64,000 nt of DNA from Rhizophagus clarus (Eukaryota > Glomeromycota > Glomeromycetes > Glomerales > Glomeraceae), in the NCBI GenBank assembly GCA_015698045.1, contig BLAL01000040.1, positions 846,501-910,500 of the forward strand. Reading direction: 5' to 3'. Of this stretch, positions 9,911 through 22,345 are shown in pieces. Position numbers and translations under genes: made by a program. The notes beneath the pieces were generated by a model. The model had not been told where the DNA came from, made no database searches, and worked only from the letters and a program-made list of their open reading frames with translations. How positions within the stretch are numbered: position 1 is the stretch's first letter; every line of letters begins with the position of its first letter.

Positions 9911-12900
9911 CTAAATGTTCAAAAAGAAAGAAAAAAAAAAATCTATTAATAATGAGGTCATTAAGACACATGTAAAATTTTTTTGGGAGAAAAAAAAGTG
10001 ATACTATATAATGAATTGTATTGAAAGAAACACATCTGTTAACTTTGAAATAATAAATGATTGACCAAAATTACCAAATTGTTCATTACATAAAAGATAA
10101 TCATAAACAACCCTACGTTACGTTATATCATATGAAAAGATTATTTATTACATAAATGTACGACCATGATAAATACCGATTCCATACGGATACCTGATAC
10201 ATAAGGAATGAATGATTATATTTGGTGCAAAAAATGACGTAAAAATCTTATTTTTAGTTTTAAAAAAAAAATTGGTAAAAAAAAAAAAATCGGTTCATAA
10301 TGCTGCAAACATTCCCCCATATAACCCTCAATATGAAATATTAATTAAAATTAATTCATTCAAAATTTCTTGTTATGGAAGAAAACTATTAATTAAAACA
10401 ATCAGGAATTTTTTGTGTGTGCGCAAAAATGCATATCCCGAAATATTTAGGTCATGCGATTATTAAATAAAATAAAGTTTAGGGGTTAAGGAGTGTGTAT
10501 ACAGTATATCAAAAAAACCTGTTAAGCGAATATATCAGGCACATTTGCTCTGAGAGGTAATATTGTCCAATTGGTTCGTCATCTATCCGTGAACAGCGGA
10601 TCTTTTAATGAATTAAGGATAAAAACTGTTAATAAATTACAAGTAATTTTTACTTGGCAATTAAAATAAGTAATGTGATTTGTCGCTAATGCTGATTGAA
10701 AAATTCGACACTAGTGCGTTAAATTGTTGTAACTTGTAACCCTTTCATTTATTGACTCGAGACACTGGTTCAACATTATTTGACATTGATCTGACATTAC
10801 TTGATCTAAAAACTCGATATGGACTCGGAATTGCCCAATTTAGAATTACATTTCTGTGAACCAAAGATTATCATTAATCGGTAAAAAATGATCTCAAATA
10901 CATGATGTAAACTAACTCTCTCAAATTGTGGCAAAGTATTTTGTCTTAATTCAAATTATCGCTGTACTTACTGTGCTTCAATGATGTAAAACTTTCATCT
11001 CGTTTGCTATTAAAAAGAAAATTTAGTAAGTAATGAAGATTTTCATGTTATACAGTTTCACGATAGAAACGCTAAAAGATAAATATAATTAATTAATGGT
11101 AAAAACGCGAAGTATTTTAAGTGCAAATGTACTTTAATTTCGTGAACGATAAGTCGTTAAATAAATGTGTAAAAAAAAATAAATAATAAAGATTGCGGAA
11201 ACAAAAATATACTATACTATTATAATTATTGCCTGTTGAATTTAACTTTTTTTGGAATTTGTCAATCAATTACAGGCGCCACCTTGTCGCAATTTCACGT
11301 GATTGATTTGTAAAGCTGTATAAAGAAATTGTAAAGTATAAACTTGCTCAGTCCTTGTGATTCCATTCCAAAAATACCAACTGGCCTTGGTACTTATTTC
11401 CTTATTTAGTGAATAAAATAGAAATTTCTTTGCAAATTAATTATTGTATTTATTCCTTGTTAAGAAAAAAAATTTATAAAGATATGATTATATTTCTTTC
11501 TGACAAATAAAGATTTTCTTTTACGTTGATTGTATCTGCTGTGGTTTATTACTATTGATATAATTATCGTTGAATCTTCTTTTCGGCTTACATCATTTCC
11601 TCTATAACAAGAAATTATTCCTTGATTTGAGATCAAATATTTTATTCCAAATAATGACCAAATCTTTTGACAAGATGCGATAAATGTTGAAATCCTCCTT
11701 AATTACTATTCGATACGTCTAAAAATACATACAATGGTTCATCATTAAAATCAATAGAGTTGAAAGAGATTAAAAAAACAGGTATTTTAGATATTCTTAA
11801 TAATGAAAATCAATATAATGCATTCTTTAATATTCTAGTATTTCCTCTCTACATACCATGACGAAGATCTACGAATTCTTAGAGAACGTGAAATTTTTCT
11901 AATATCAAGTCAATGATTTATGGAAAAGTTGTAAGTTGATATAAACTCGGGTATTAATCGATTGCATTGTCTATTATAATTATTATAATTTAAAAAATGG
12001 ATTAGATTTCTAGTTTTATTTTAGGTGAATTTTATAAAGAAGGTATAACTTGCTTAGCAGTAAAATCAAGAAAGTATTAAATATATTAATTGGAAAGGAC
12101 AGTCTTTGATGTCTACTTATATATCAAAATACGTAGAGGTTAACATGACGTTGATTTCTTACCTGATTCAAGTCCTCTTGATTTAAAAGGTGAAGACTTT
12201 AGTTAAAGTTTGAAAACCGATAATTTATAAATTGTAAAGGATGCATAGTGAGATTTTTAGAGGTTAATCACTATCTGATCCAAGCCTTCTTGATTTAAAA
12301 AGAAAACTAGTAGGTAATTTTCTAATTATGATTAACTGGTCATAAGTCGTAACATTTTTAAATTGGGAAATTCCGCTTAAAATGGTAACAACTAATGCAA
12401 CAGAACAATTCTCTTAGTGAATCAGAGTAACAAATTAAGAGATTCTTAAGATTGTTCAACAAATGAGAGATAGTGTCGTGCATATCGCGTAACCCTTAAA
12501 ATAGGAAAACAAATCGCCAAGTTAAATAATTATTTTTGGAATTTTAAAACAGCAGAAACATGTTATCTGTTATTTCATTCTCACACTAAGACTTTCTTCA
12601 TATAGAACTTTTTAAACCGATGTGAAAAGGCAACAAGCAATATCTCATTGTAATTGATTTAATTGTGACGGTCATTTTAAAAAGATCTAACAATAGGTAC
12701 AATCCCTCGATTTAAATCAATATAATATGTTTTATAATAACATTGTTCTTTCAATATATTAAAATATATATTTGCTTGCTAGGTAAGCTTATTTATTTTA
12801 CATTTCAATGATTATTATCCCACTTTTATTATAAATAAATTTTATATATAATATATATTATATTTTTTTCTCAATTTAATCTTTAAAATATGAAAATATG

Positions 12901-14059
12901 CATAATATTCGGGTGAATTCAGGGATTTATTTAGTGGATTATCTAAACAATTATTTGTAATATTGATAAAAGATTATTAAGATTATTTTAAATTATGGAT
13001 AAAGAAATTGAGATTTCTAACCAAAATCATACGTTAATTCAAATTTTTCTGGAACCTTTGATTACGTGCGTTTTTACAATTTAGCCAAAATAAGGGGTAT
13101 ATTATCATCATAAGAAGTCATGGAAAAAAAAAGGAGTTGAAAATATTTTAAATGTCACAATTTTTTTTTTATCCTGGGGTAGGTATTATTATTATATTAA
13201 ATATTTAATATTTATATTATCGCGTTATCACATATTTTTCAAAAGTGATCGATTATTGGAAAACAAACTTACCAAATTAATTTATAGTGGAGGATTTAAT
13301 CCGAAAGGGCTCACGTGGTTATTAAACAGGAATGGGAAACAATTACCATAATTAAATCATTATAGTTTTTTATACTTGCTATATATCGTTTTTTTTTTCT
13401 TTTTTAAAAAAAGAAAAAAAAAAAAGAAAAAAAAATGCACATAATTATAATTATATAAACAAAGATAAGAAAAAATTATATATCATTACGTTTTGACATT
13501 CGATTCATTCGATTTTTTTTTTTTTTCCTCCCAAGTTCCAATCTTTTTTTCTTTTTATTATCAAATTATATTATTTACACATAAAAAAAAAAAAAAATTA
13601 TTATTATTTATTTATTTTATCGTATATCAAAAAATTTTTTTTTTTTTTACACACTTATTTTTTTATTTTTTTTTTTTATTTAGTAAACCAAACAAAAATT
13701 ATATGTTTTCACAATATATTTGTGGCGTAGGTTCTCGATTTAGTATAAATCGTTTTGAAATAGCAATATATTTACTGTATGGATTTTTTTATACAATTTA
13801 TAATAAATTCGGGCTCAGTTTAAACAGGTTAAAAGTTCCAAATAAACTTATTAATAGGAAAACGTCACCTTATTAAAATTGAAATATAAAAACCTTTGGA
13901 TAAAAATCGATCTTTTTTGAAAAAAAAAATAAAAAAAAAAAATTATAAAAAAAAAAAAAAATCCATTTTACTCATTTTCATTTTCATTTTCATTTTTTTT
14001 TTTTTTTACAAATAAATAAATAATAAAATAAAATCCTTTAAAATTTTTTAAATCTTTCA
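9911..14059. other. Gene-poor region upstream of the first HMG gene
   Basis: No intact gene is seen. CACGTG boxes occur at 11296 and 13312. At 11705-11860 (plus) there is a short open stretch of about 52 codons ending in a stop, followed by an open stretch in another frame and by a possible acceptor TTTTAG at 12024-12029; this could be a decayed gene or small exons, but no family is recognised. A partial tandem duplication with AGAGGTTAA...CTTGATTTAAAA occurs around 12134-12190 and 12255-12300. From 13385 to 14010 the sequence is dominated by A and T tracts and a CATTTT hexamer repeat (13970-13996). Confidence 0.4.
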
Positions 14060-14827
14060 ATGTCAACACAAAATTTTTCAATCGAAGATTTGGCAGTTTC
14101 GTTAATTGATAGATTGGATAGGGATAATATTTTCCCACCACATTTCAATAATCCAGAAAAATTGATTTCTTCATCAAATACTTTCAACGGATTATCGTTA
14201 AGACGTCCAAGAAGATCACCGAACGCTTTTCTATTATGTAGAAAGAATGTACATCAAGAAGCGAAAAGGAAAGGAACTTGTAATATGCGCGTTATAAGTA
14301 AAGTTACTGGAATTTTATGGAGAAACGCTTCACCGGAGGAAAAGAGCATCTATGAAAGGTTGGCCGATCGGGTAAATGAACTTCATTGTAAAAGAGCCAA
14401 TATAGTGTCCAATACTCCTCCTTTAACTAAAGTTAAAGAAACTTTTAATTATAAGCCTTATTCTATCCCTGCGCAATTAAATCCTTCTATAAATTTATTA
14501 AATACTTCTTTAAACTCATCACATGCTCATTTAACCACACCAAATACGTCAAATACTCCTTTAACCCCATTAAGTACTCCTTTATCACTTCCAATTTCTT
14601 ATCCTCCTTCTTCTATTTCTCAAGTTCCTTTAAGTAATCCTCCTACCACTTTTGTCCAAAAAGACGACTTTTTTTTAAATCATTTTAATCCTTCCCCATC
14701 AGATTTTAATAATCAGGTTATTCTTAATTCTAGCAACAATAATAACCATCATCATATATTATCGTATTTATATAATAATTATATAGCGTCCCCACCTGTA
14801 TCTTCGCATACCTTTTCTAATTTATGA
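14060..14827 (+). CDS. MATA-HMG-box DNA-binding protein
   Basis: A 255-residue protein. Residues 48-112 form a MATA-type HMG box: RRPRRSPNAFLLCRKNVHQE, then ISKVTGILWRNASPEEKSIYERLADRVNELH, with the W-x-x-A-S-P-E-E-K helix-3 pattern. An N-terminal motif, RLDRDNIFPP (residues 18-27), sits about 20 residues before the box and is shared with both HMG repeats of the protein at 26588. The C-terminal half is Ser/Thr/Pro/Asn-rich with TPNTSNTPLTPLSTP, as expected of an unstructured or activation region. HMG boxes of this class bind the DNA minor groove; in other fungi relatives include mating-type factors, but this family is greatly expanded in Rhizophagus, so a mating-type role cannot be assumed. 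The start follows a T/A-rich leader and is the first ATG. Confidence 0.9.
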   Translation: MSTQNFSIEDLAVSLIDRLDRDNIFPPHFNNPEKLISSSNTFNGLSLRRPRRSPNAFLLCRKNVHQEAKRKGTCNMRVISKVTGILWRNASPEEKSIYERLADRVNELHCKRANIVSNTPPLTKVKETFNYKPYSIPAQLNPSINLLNTSLNSSHAHLTTPNTSNTPLTPLSTPLSLPISYPPSSISQVPLSNPPTTFVQKDDFFLNHFNPSPSDFNNQVILNSSNNNNHHHILSYLYNNYIASPPVSSHTFSNL

Positions 14828-17800
14828 GAAATGTAAAATAGTAGTGGTATTTTCTTATAACCTTATTCCCCTTTTTTTTATCTGTTGTCTTCCTTATTTT
14901 TATTTTTTCTTCTTTCTTTCTTTATCTTTTTTTTTTTAAAAAAAAAAAAAGAAAAAGAAAAAAACGAGCACGCATATGTAATTTCTTTAATTTACAAATG
15001 TACATTTCAATAATTTTCCTTTAGAGAGAATTAATTGTTTACAAAATAATAATAAAAATATATATATATTTTTTTGTTTTATTAAAGTATGATACAAACC
15101 TAAACTTTATTTTAATTTTAAGTATTGATTTTCGTAAATTGATAAACCAACAAATATAGCAAATAAACAAAATCAAGTAATTAATTTCTAGAAAAGTTCT
15201 CATTGAAAGTGCATGTGACAATATTTATCATATGTTTTTGTTTTTACGAGGAAATTTGACAGATTTGTTTTTTTATATTTTTATTTTTTACTTGTAACCC
15301 TTTTTTTTCTCGGACAATTTTTTCTTGTAACCGTAGATCCATCCCTCAATGATAAATAACTCCGATATGGTAAAATTTTTTTATCTTATACACTAAATCT
15401 AGATTATTTGGTAATTTTCGAACATTCTCCGATTTAAGGAATTATTTGGGATAACAAATCGGATTATCATCATATTTGTACAATATATCAAAATATTTAT
15501 TTATCAATGATATCAATGATATCCTGAATAGAAAGAATATAATAATGTTTTAAAAGTAGATTGTTATTTTGGTGAGAGATGTATAATAATTTTTTTTTAC
15601 TTTGCCAATTTTCACTTTTAGTAAATATTGTTGAAAAGCCACATACAAAATGAGTTATATCTTAAAATAAAATTTTATTTCAGCCCATTAGGCATTTTTT
15701 TTTTTTTTTTGATTTTTCAATAATCAGTGGCTTAACCCGATTATTTCTAAAATCATACATATCATTTGCGTTGTTTCTCATTAATAAGTTTTCTTATAAT
15801 CTCGCTTATTATTTTCATTTTTGGTTCACAAATTCATAATAAACTCTCCTTTTATACATTATAATGATAATTTTTGAATTCAGAGATATTCATTAACGCT
15901 TTTCTTTTTTAAAATTAGAAACAAACAAAATATTATTTGGTAGGCTTACCTGTAAAGGAGGCAAAGCAAAGTTGTAATTTAAGCCCCAAAAAAAAAAAAG
16001 GTTTAACCCTCTTTTACTTAACACGAAAAGTTTTTCATGGATTGCTAACCTTTTTTTAATATTAGTCGATATGAGTCATAATTGACATAATAAATTATCG
16101 TATTTGACACACTTGACCTGCATTACAGAGATTTTAGCCAGAATCGTGAGAGTCTTGGCCGGCATTAAGTATAGAAGAATCAAAGAGAACTTAGTAAAAT
16201 ATATGTATAGTATATTCTAGAATTCCATTGATCTTATTGTTCAGAGCGTAAACGAAGGAACTAACCCCTGTTTTTTGTCTTGTCACAAACATCACTTTTT
16301 ATGATTAGTGAAACGTTTTTCTAGACGCCTCGAAATATATCACGATCGACTAGGGTTTGGTTCATTTCTCATGTCAAGGGTAATGTTTAATGGCAACCAT
16401 AAATGCGACGGACTTAAACAGGTTTCCATTGTCCTGGAAGGTTGTTTATTTATTAACCACATAACCAACTATGTTAAAAGCTTTTACTATCCGGAGTTAT
16501 TATTCGTTCATCAAGTAATTTCGATAATTTCTAACTAAGGCATGTCTAATAAAACATTTGACAATTATACGTCAAAAAATTTATTAAAGAAACACATATA
16601 TTAGATATATGTACGCTTTTATAAGAAAACAAAAAATTGGTCTATTAAAGCGAAGCAATCATCCTTAATATACACGTGATATGTAATACTTCATTGATGA
16701 TACTAAGAAAAAAAATTCCCTAAGAAAGGCGGAACAATTAATAAAATGAAAATCGATCATAATGCAATAATTTATAACCTCTTTAACTTAGTTTAGCAAG
16801 AATTATCAGTCAGCAGCCGGTCGGGAATTATTTACGCCGCCTAGCATTATCCAAAAAAGGAAATACTATTTTAACTCATACATTAGTATTCGAGGCGTAT
16901 CAGCAGTAGAATTCCTTGTTCCTATTAATAGCTCGAGTCGTGGATCTTACCACAAATATAAACAATACATTATTCAGTGGTATTCTTTCAAGATTCAATC
17001 AAATTTAGTTATCCGAATAATATTGTTATAAAATATATTATAAAAAAAGAAAGCAGCAAACTAAAATCCACTTAGTTAAACCAATCTACCAAAAGCGCAA
17101 AAGAAATTCCTGTATTGAAAAGAAAGACGTTTCTAGCCTTCCTTATGGTAGTTTCCGTGGCCTGACGTGTCAAAAAGGAGGTCTAAAAAAAAATAATTTT
17201 TGATTGTGTAATCTATATATCGGATAGCCCATAATGTTATAGAAGTTCATCTCGTCCCGACGTCACGTTTCTTCAAAAAATTTTCATTAGTAGAATTTTT
17301 AGAAAGGTTTTGATAAAAAAAAAAATTTTTTTTGGATTCAATCTTCATGTACCAACAACAAGAGTGAGAAGAATTTATTGGACTCTCATATTACTTGTTA
17401 TTAATTATTATTAATAAGATTTAAAATAAATGTTTTTCATAATTTTTTTCGCTATCGCTGATACATTATTGGCGTCTTTGGTGTGACAAGTAAATTAAGC
17501 AGTTGCATACATCATCTTTCGAAATCATCATCACATAAACACGAAATTATAATCTGCATGTAACCACAATACTTTATCGGCATATGACGAAGATTGTTTA
17601 TGGAAAATTTACTACACAAATCGTTTAGGAGAACAAGGATTTATTTATTTGTATTTGTTGATTTTCAGTGTCAGTGTCATTTTGACTAATTAGGAACAGA
17701 TCAATTGAATCATCCGTGTAAATATATTTTCAAAATGCCAGCAGATATGATGAAGAACAAATAAGAAAAAAAAATCCCATCCACAACTAAAAACCTTTGC

Positions 17801-20239
17801 GGTGAATTTTTTCCAACGAATCATGTATTGTTGATGATTTATAAGTCTTAATTGATCAATTTCATATTTTTATATTTCATCTCAATGTGTGTGGATTATG
17901 CGCAAGGTAATAATAATTCAGCATTTCAAATACATTTATCTAATCGTATTAGTCGCCTTATTTTTATTGGTTATATAAAATAAATAAATAAATAAATTTA
18001 AGAATAAAACATTTATATTATTTTATTCGTTTTTTTTCCCTTTTTTTATATTTACATTAAATGTCCAATCAAATGGTCACATAAAGAAATGTTACAATGC
18101 AGCTGCTCTTTACATATAAAAGAATCTTGAAAGCAACGCTCCGATCTCCGATTATTTTTTAAATTCTATTTTTAGCTTACAAGTTATTAAGGTCGGGTGT
18201 ACGAAATTTTTAAAAGAACTTGTAGTATATTCAAGTATCATCTGGGTAAAAATAAAATTAGATTGTTTATCGAAAGTGGAGATCTTTCAGAAAAAAGAGG
18301 GGGAGGGAGCATTATACATGGGATACTGTGGTCTGTGGCCTGTGATACACGATGCAAATTATATTACGCTTATCTAACGGAGTAACAATTTTTATTGTTC
18401 TTTAACCAGTCGAACTTTTCTTTAATTAATAAAGTCAATAAATAAGAAAAAATTTGAACTATTTTTTTTGAATATAACATAACTTTCGTAAATTTAAACT
18501 TCAAGTATTTTCGTTGGTGAAAATTTGATCGACCGTAATAATGTAATCGGAGATCGCTAAACTTATTTATCTGTTAAATAATACTGTAAATAACAATAAT
18601 ATTAATAATAATAATAATAATAATAAAAATTAAAAAAAAAAAATTGACAAAAGAAATTTTTTTTTTTTTAAATGTCCTTTTTTTTTGTTTTATTCTCAGT
18701 TTTTCTTATGGAATAAGGTGAAGAAATAGCCCATCTCTAACAACTAGTAAAAACCTCTATTTATCGTTATAATCTCAAATTTTATAAAAAAGAGTTCAGT
18801 AATGATTCACCAACGATTTATTTCGAACCTTCAATTACTTTACCAGTTAGTTAAAACCAATCCTTGTAGCACAACATCGGTACTTGGGCACAAGCAAGAG
18901 GCTCTCCACAATTAGTTCATTCATGCATATCACTATAGTCCTCATTATATCCTATGTTTATGAATTATGAGGCTAGGACAAATTGAGTGTCGCTTTCGAT
19001 ATCAAATTAGCTCGACGGTCCATCTTGTAATGGATAATGTTCAGTCACACTTCCAGCCCCTAGGAGGTAATCGGTAGGAAAGGTATATTTAATTCAATGT
19101 CTTAAAGCAGTGCTGGTCCTTACCGTTTAGTCGGGGGTTGACCATTAACCGCTTGGCCATTTTTGCCGGCCAAAATGGCTTGGCTACGGTCAAATGTCAA
19201 TCCCTGTCTAAGATAGTTTGTAGTGCTTGATTATCGTGAAAGTTTCAATATAATTAATTTTGAAAGCAATGTCACCTTTCAGCTCATCAATTTGAAAACC
19301 GGCAGTGATACTTTAGGCCACTTGCTCATGGATTTCATTTGGACCGTAGATACCGGATTGCATCATGAAATATCTTGATTGCAAGTAGGACTTGTACAAT
19401 TTCTACCGTTATGAAATTATTCTTTGAAAGAGAACACGTGCTCTGCGTATTTGTAGATCAACCATTTAGCACAATAATAAGTGATATAAGTGTAGACAAC
19501 TAAAAATTTCAAATTTTAATTCATTGCATAAAGATTGAATTTTTTTTTAGAAAAAAAAAATAAAAAATAAAAAATAAAAAAAAAAATGTTTTATAAGAGA
19601 TTTGTTACTTCTTGATTTACAGTTTTTCTAATGATTGGAACATTTTAAGTTTTAACTAACAATGACGACATGGATGTTCTTTCATAATGAACAAAAAGTG
19701 TGAATCCGTTTCACAAAACTAGACAATTATACACTAACATTGTCGAAAAAAAAAAAAAAAAAAAAATTCTCAGCCAAAAATCTTAAAAAATGTTTTTTTC
19801 CGGGAATAAAAAATATTAGAAAAAGGATAAGCTTCCACTTTAAGGGTAAAAAAGTTAAACCATTTATGTATTTAGTCAGTTTTTAGAAAAAGGAAAATCT
19901 GCAAAGTGATAGGTTGTGTAACAAGTAAGCATATTGATATTAAATTGGCAGGTTGGCAGGGCCACCGCCCAGATATCATGGATTTCCCCATCGCGTTAAA
20001 ATGCGTAATACTGTATGTTAATAGTTGTAAAGTGATGGTTAAAATAATTCATTGACGTGCATACCTTGTGACTCGTCTTTTTTCTGAAGCGAATACTGTA
20101 TTTTTAAGGTTTTTTTTTTATGAAAATCTAAATTCATTATAAATTCAACAACGAAATAAAAATTAGGTCGATAATTAAAAAATAATTTCTTGGAAAAATT
20201 TAAAAATTTTTTATAATACAAGATAGTTTATGTTTTAAT
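14828..20239. other. Gene-free region between the two HMG genes, left part
   Basis: No supported gene. It holds A/T tracts, a CACGTG at 16673 and 19435, and a 75-bp patch at 16255-16330 (CTTGTCACAAACATCACTTT core) that recurs at 37803-37880. There is a near-perfect inverted repeat at 19155-19179 (GCCATTTT..CCGGCCAAAATGGC) inside a less A+T-rich stretch (18940-19210), possibly a decayed transposable element; CAGTGCTGG at 19110 looks like a hAT-type end, but no matching other end was found. The open frames at 16308 and 18197 are short, unsupported and not called. Confidence 0.4.
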
Positions 20240-20800
20240 AACATGAAACAATCTCCCATTTCCACCTCAACTTTCTTACGACAAAATATGTTAATTATGC
20301 AACAAGCGCCCTCATATATATATAGTTCAAACAAATTCTTTAACATCCCATCTTCATCTTATTCTGGACAGGGGGAACATCAATTGTAACGCCGCTTCTA
20401 TGCATCAAAAAGTCAGCTTTTTAAACCGATACGACCCGATGTCGAAACGTTCCTTTTGCACCCGTTCATTTTAGAACCGTCTAACGATACTTTCAATTAT
20501 CATGTTGAATGGAAAAACCTTTGGAAGAACATGATAAACAATTGTTAAATCAACCGTTTAGTATTATACAATTGAAAGAAAATGATATTTTTTTATCGAC
20601 AACGTTGCAACAATCAATTTTATCAGGTATCATGTAAAATTGTTTTACCTTCCTTTTTGAATAAAAATTTTAATGGAACTGAAACTGGAAAGAAAGTAAT
20701 CCAAGAAAAATTAGCTTTTCTAGTGAGATTTAATCACTTACTTGACTAAGATAATTTATTAGTTGAGAATATTTAAAGTTTCAAAGATTTACATAGCGAT
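20240..20800 (+). repeat. Dispersed direct repeat, copy 1
   Basis: This shares an ordered series of segments with 23040-23465 and 24885-25400: a CAATCTC..TTTCCAC..CT..CTTACG opening, CGTCCTC/GCCCTC, ACATCCCATCTTCATCTTATT, a GACA(G)GGG(A)ACAT stretch, CGACAACGTTGCAACAATCA, CCTTCCTTT.TGAATA and AGCCAAGAAAAATTAGCTTTT. It contains a short open stretch (about 50 codons around 20395-20550) that is not conserved in the other copies. Confidence 0.65.
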
Positions 20801-21035
20801 AATTACATTATATTTACCGTTGGCCACTGCATATAGTACCCGAAGTCTTATTCAAGAACTTGATTTTTTTAAATTGAATAGTTCTTCGGGTATAACTTCC
20901 ATCTTATCAGTACTAGGAGAATTTAATATATGAAAAATTCAAATTCCATTTATAATAGTGATTAAATAAATATACAGATTTTTAGGAAATTGATTAGATC
21001 CACATATTATATATTTGATATATTGAGAGTTGAGA

Positions 21036-21456
21036 CGGGTCGCGTTTAACTCACCGACAACCACTTCACCGATTTCATCGACAAACGTTTCGCCGACAAA
21101 CTTTGATCATCTCACCGACAAGTCGTTTCATCGACACTTACAGAATTTAAATATAATTTTTTTCTTTATACAACTGTACAAGACAGCCAAAATACGAGAT
21201 AGTGTGTACATATAAAATATTAATTTATATTTTCAGATTAAATCTCAATATACAGTATATACATATTTTTAATTGTTCCCTCCAATTAGTAATGATTAAT
21301 GTTTAATGACTCCATGATTTTTAATATAAGAAACGATAGGTAAAAAAAACTTGGATTGTCGGTGAAAAGTTTGTCGGTGAAACGTTTGTCGGTGAAATGA
21401 CCCTGTCGACGAAACGTGTGTCGTTGAAGTGATTGCCGGTAAATGAACCAGACCCG
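21036..21456. mobile_element. Inverted-repeat (foldback-like) element with ACCGACAA motifs, copy 1
   Basis: The left arm (about 21036-21145) begins CGGGTCGCGTTTAACTCACC and carries repeats of TTCACCGACAA-type units on the plus strand. The right arm (about 21355-21456) carries the same units on the minus strand and ends with the complement of a CGGGTC start followed by a TTTA/TTCATTTACCGGCAATCAC sequence. The middle (about 200 bp) is A+T-rich and has no gene. A further, plus-oriented patch of the same units follows at 21472-21521, so insertions may be nested or tandem. Target-site duplications were not identified. Confidence 0.65.
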
Positions 21457-22015
21457 GTTTACCTAAAGTTGCTTCACCGATGATCAATTCGCCGATAAAT
21501 GTTCACCGACAGTTATAATATTAAACCGATCTTTGGATATCTTGGCATGGCCTGGCAAATATCCAATTAGAAAAAAGAGATATTATCTCGTCATATTATG
21601 CTTTGTAACGTGGTCTTTCTGTTTTGTCTTTGTATTTTGTTTTATTTTATGCATCGATAATCATTCATCGATATAAAGTTAATAAAGTTGAAAACCGATC
21701 TAAGTTAAAAAAAAAAAAAATATTTTGTAATAAAAAGAATTAGAAGATATGTATTTACCAAATTACATTAAAATGGTTAAAATTGTGACTTTGTGAGTCG
21801 CATTTAACTCGCCGACAATTACTTCACAGAGTCACAGACAATTTCACCGACGTTTACGTTTCTCATCTCACTGACATGTCATTTCACCGACATTTACTTA
21901 ATTTTTATTTTTTTTTTTTAAGGAAAAAAAAATTAATTCTATTTTTCTTATATAAAAAAGGTTTTCTTTTTACACAACATACTATTATTGTAATATAATA
22001 TGAGATAGCAGTCAG

Positions 22016-22090
22016 CAGTGTTGTCATGGGACGTGGACAGGGACTTGAATATTCCAGGACCATCCGGACAATATCCCGTGCACAACACTG
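22016..22090. mobile_element. 75-bp palindromic element with CAGTG ends (hAT-like MITE candidate)
   Basis: The ends are CAGTGTTGTCATGGGA and, inverted, CAGTGTTGTGCACGGGA, a terminal inverted repeat with a CAGTG start as in hAT-type elements. It sits inside the element at 21796 between two GAGATA strings. A clean 8-bp target duplication was not found. Confidence 0.5.
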
Positions 22091-22170
22091 CGAGATAATG
22101 CATACATAAACAGAACATATGTAGTATGAAATATCAACTATCTTTATTTCAGATTAGTTTTATTAACTTG

Positions 22171-22345
22171 CCCCCCTGGGTTAAATAACCCAGGTTAAAC
22201 CACTCCCTTCCCCTTTATAAAAATAATTCTATAAATTTAATATTTTATATTAAATTATCCCCCAGGTCAGGTTAAATAACCCGGATTAAATCACCCTTTC
22301 CCTTTCAGTTTATAAATAATTTTATAAATATAATATTTTGTAATA
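22171..22345. repeat. Two-unit tandem duplication with palindromic core
   Basis: Two ~90-bp units each carry GGTTAAATAACCC, then a TTAAA.CAC.CCTT.CCC string, then TTTATAAA.ATAATT.TATAAAT and TAATATTTT. The first unit's core, CTGGGTTAAATAACCCAG, is a perfect palindrome. Confidence 0.7.

Noticed and set aside
9744..9971. 75-codon minus-strand frame
   Set aside because: Lies in unit 3 of the tandem repeat and is not open in units 1 and 2.
11705..12080. Possible multi-exon gene (52-codon open stretch, a second frame, and an acceptor-like TTTTAG)
   Set aside because: No family recognised, no clear donor site and no start; noted in the region entry only.
13493..13876. 127-codon Phe/Tyr-rich frame before the first HMG gene
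   Set aside because: Made of T tracts translated as Phe runs; the final part has no similarity to known proteins.
21030..21487. Two small frames (plus and minus) with repeated TTTSP/FHRQ strings
   Set aside because: They are translations of the ACCGACAA repeat arms of the foldback-like element, not genes.
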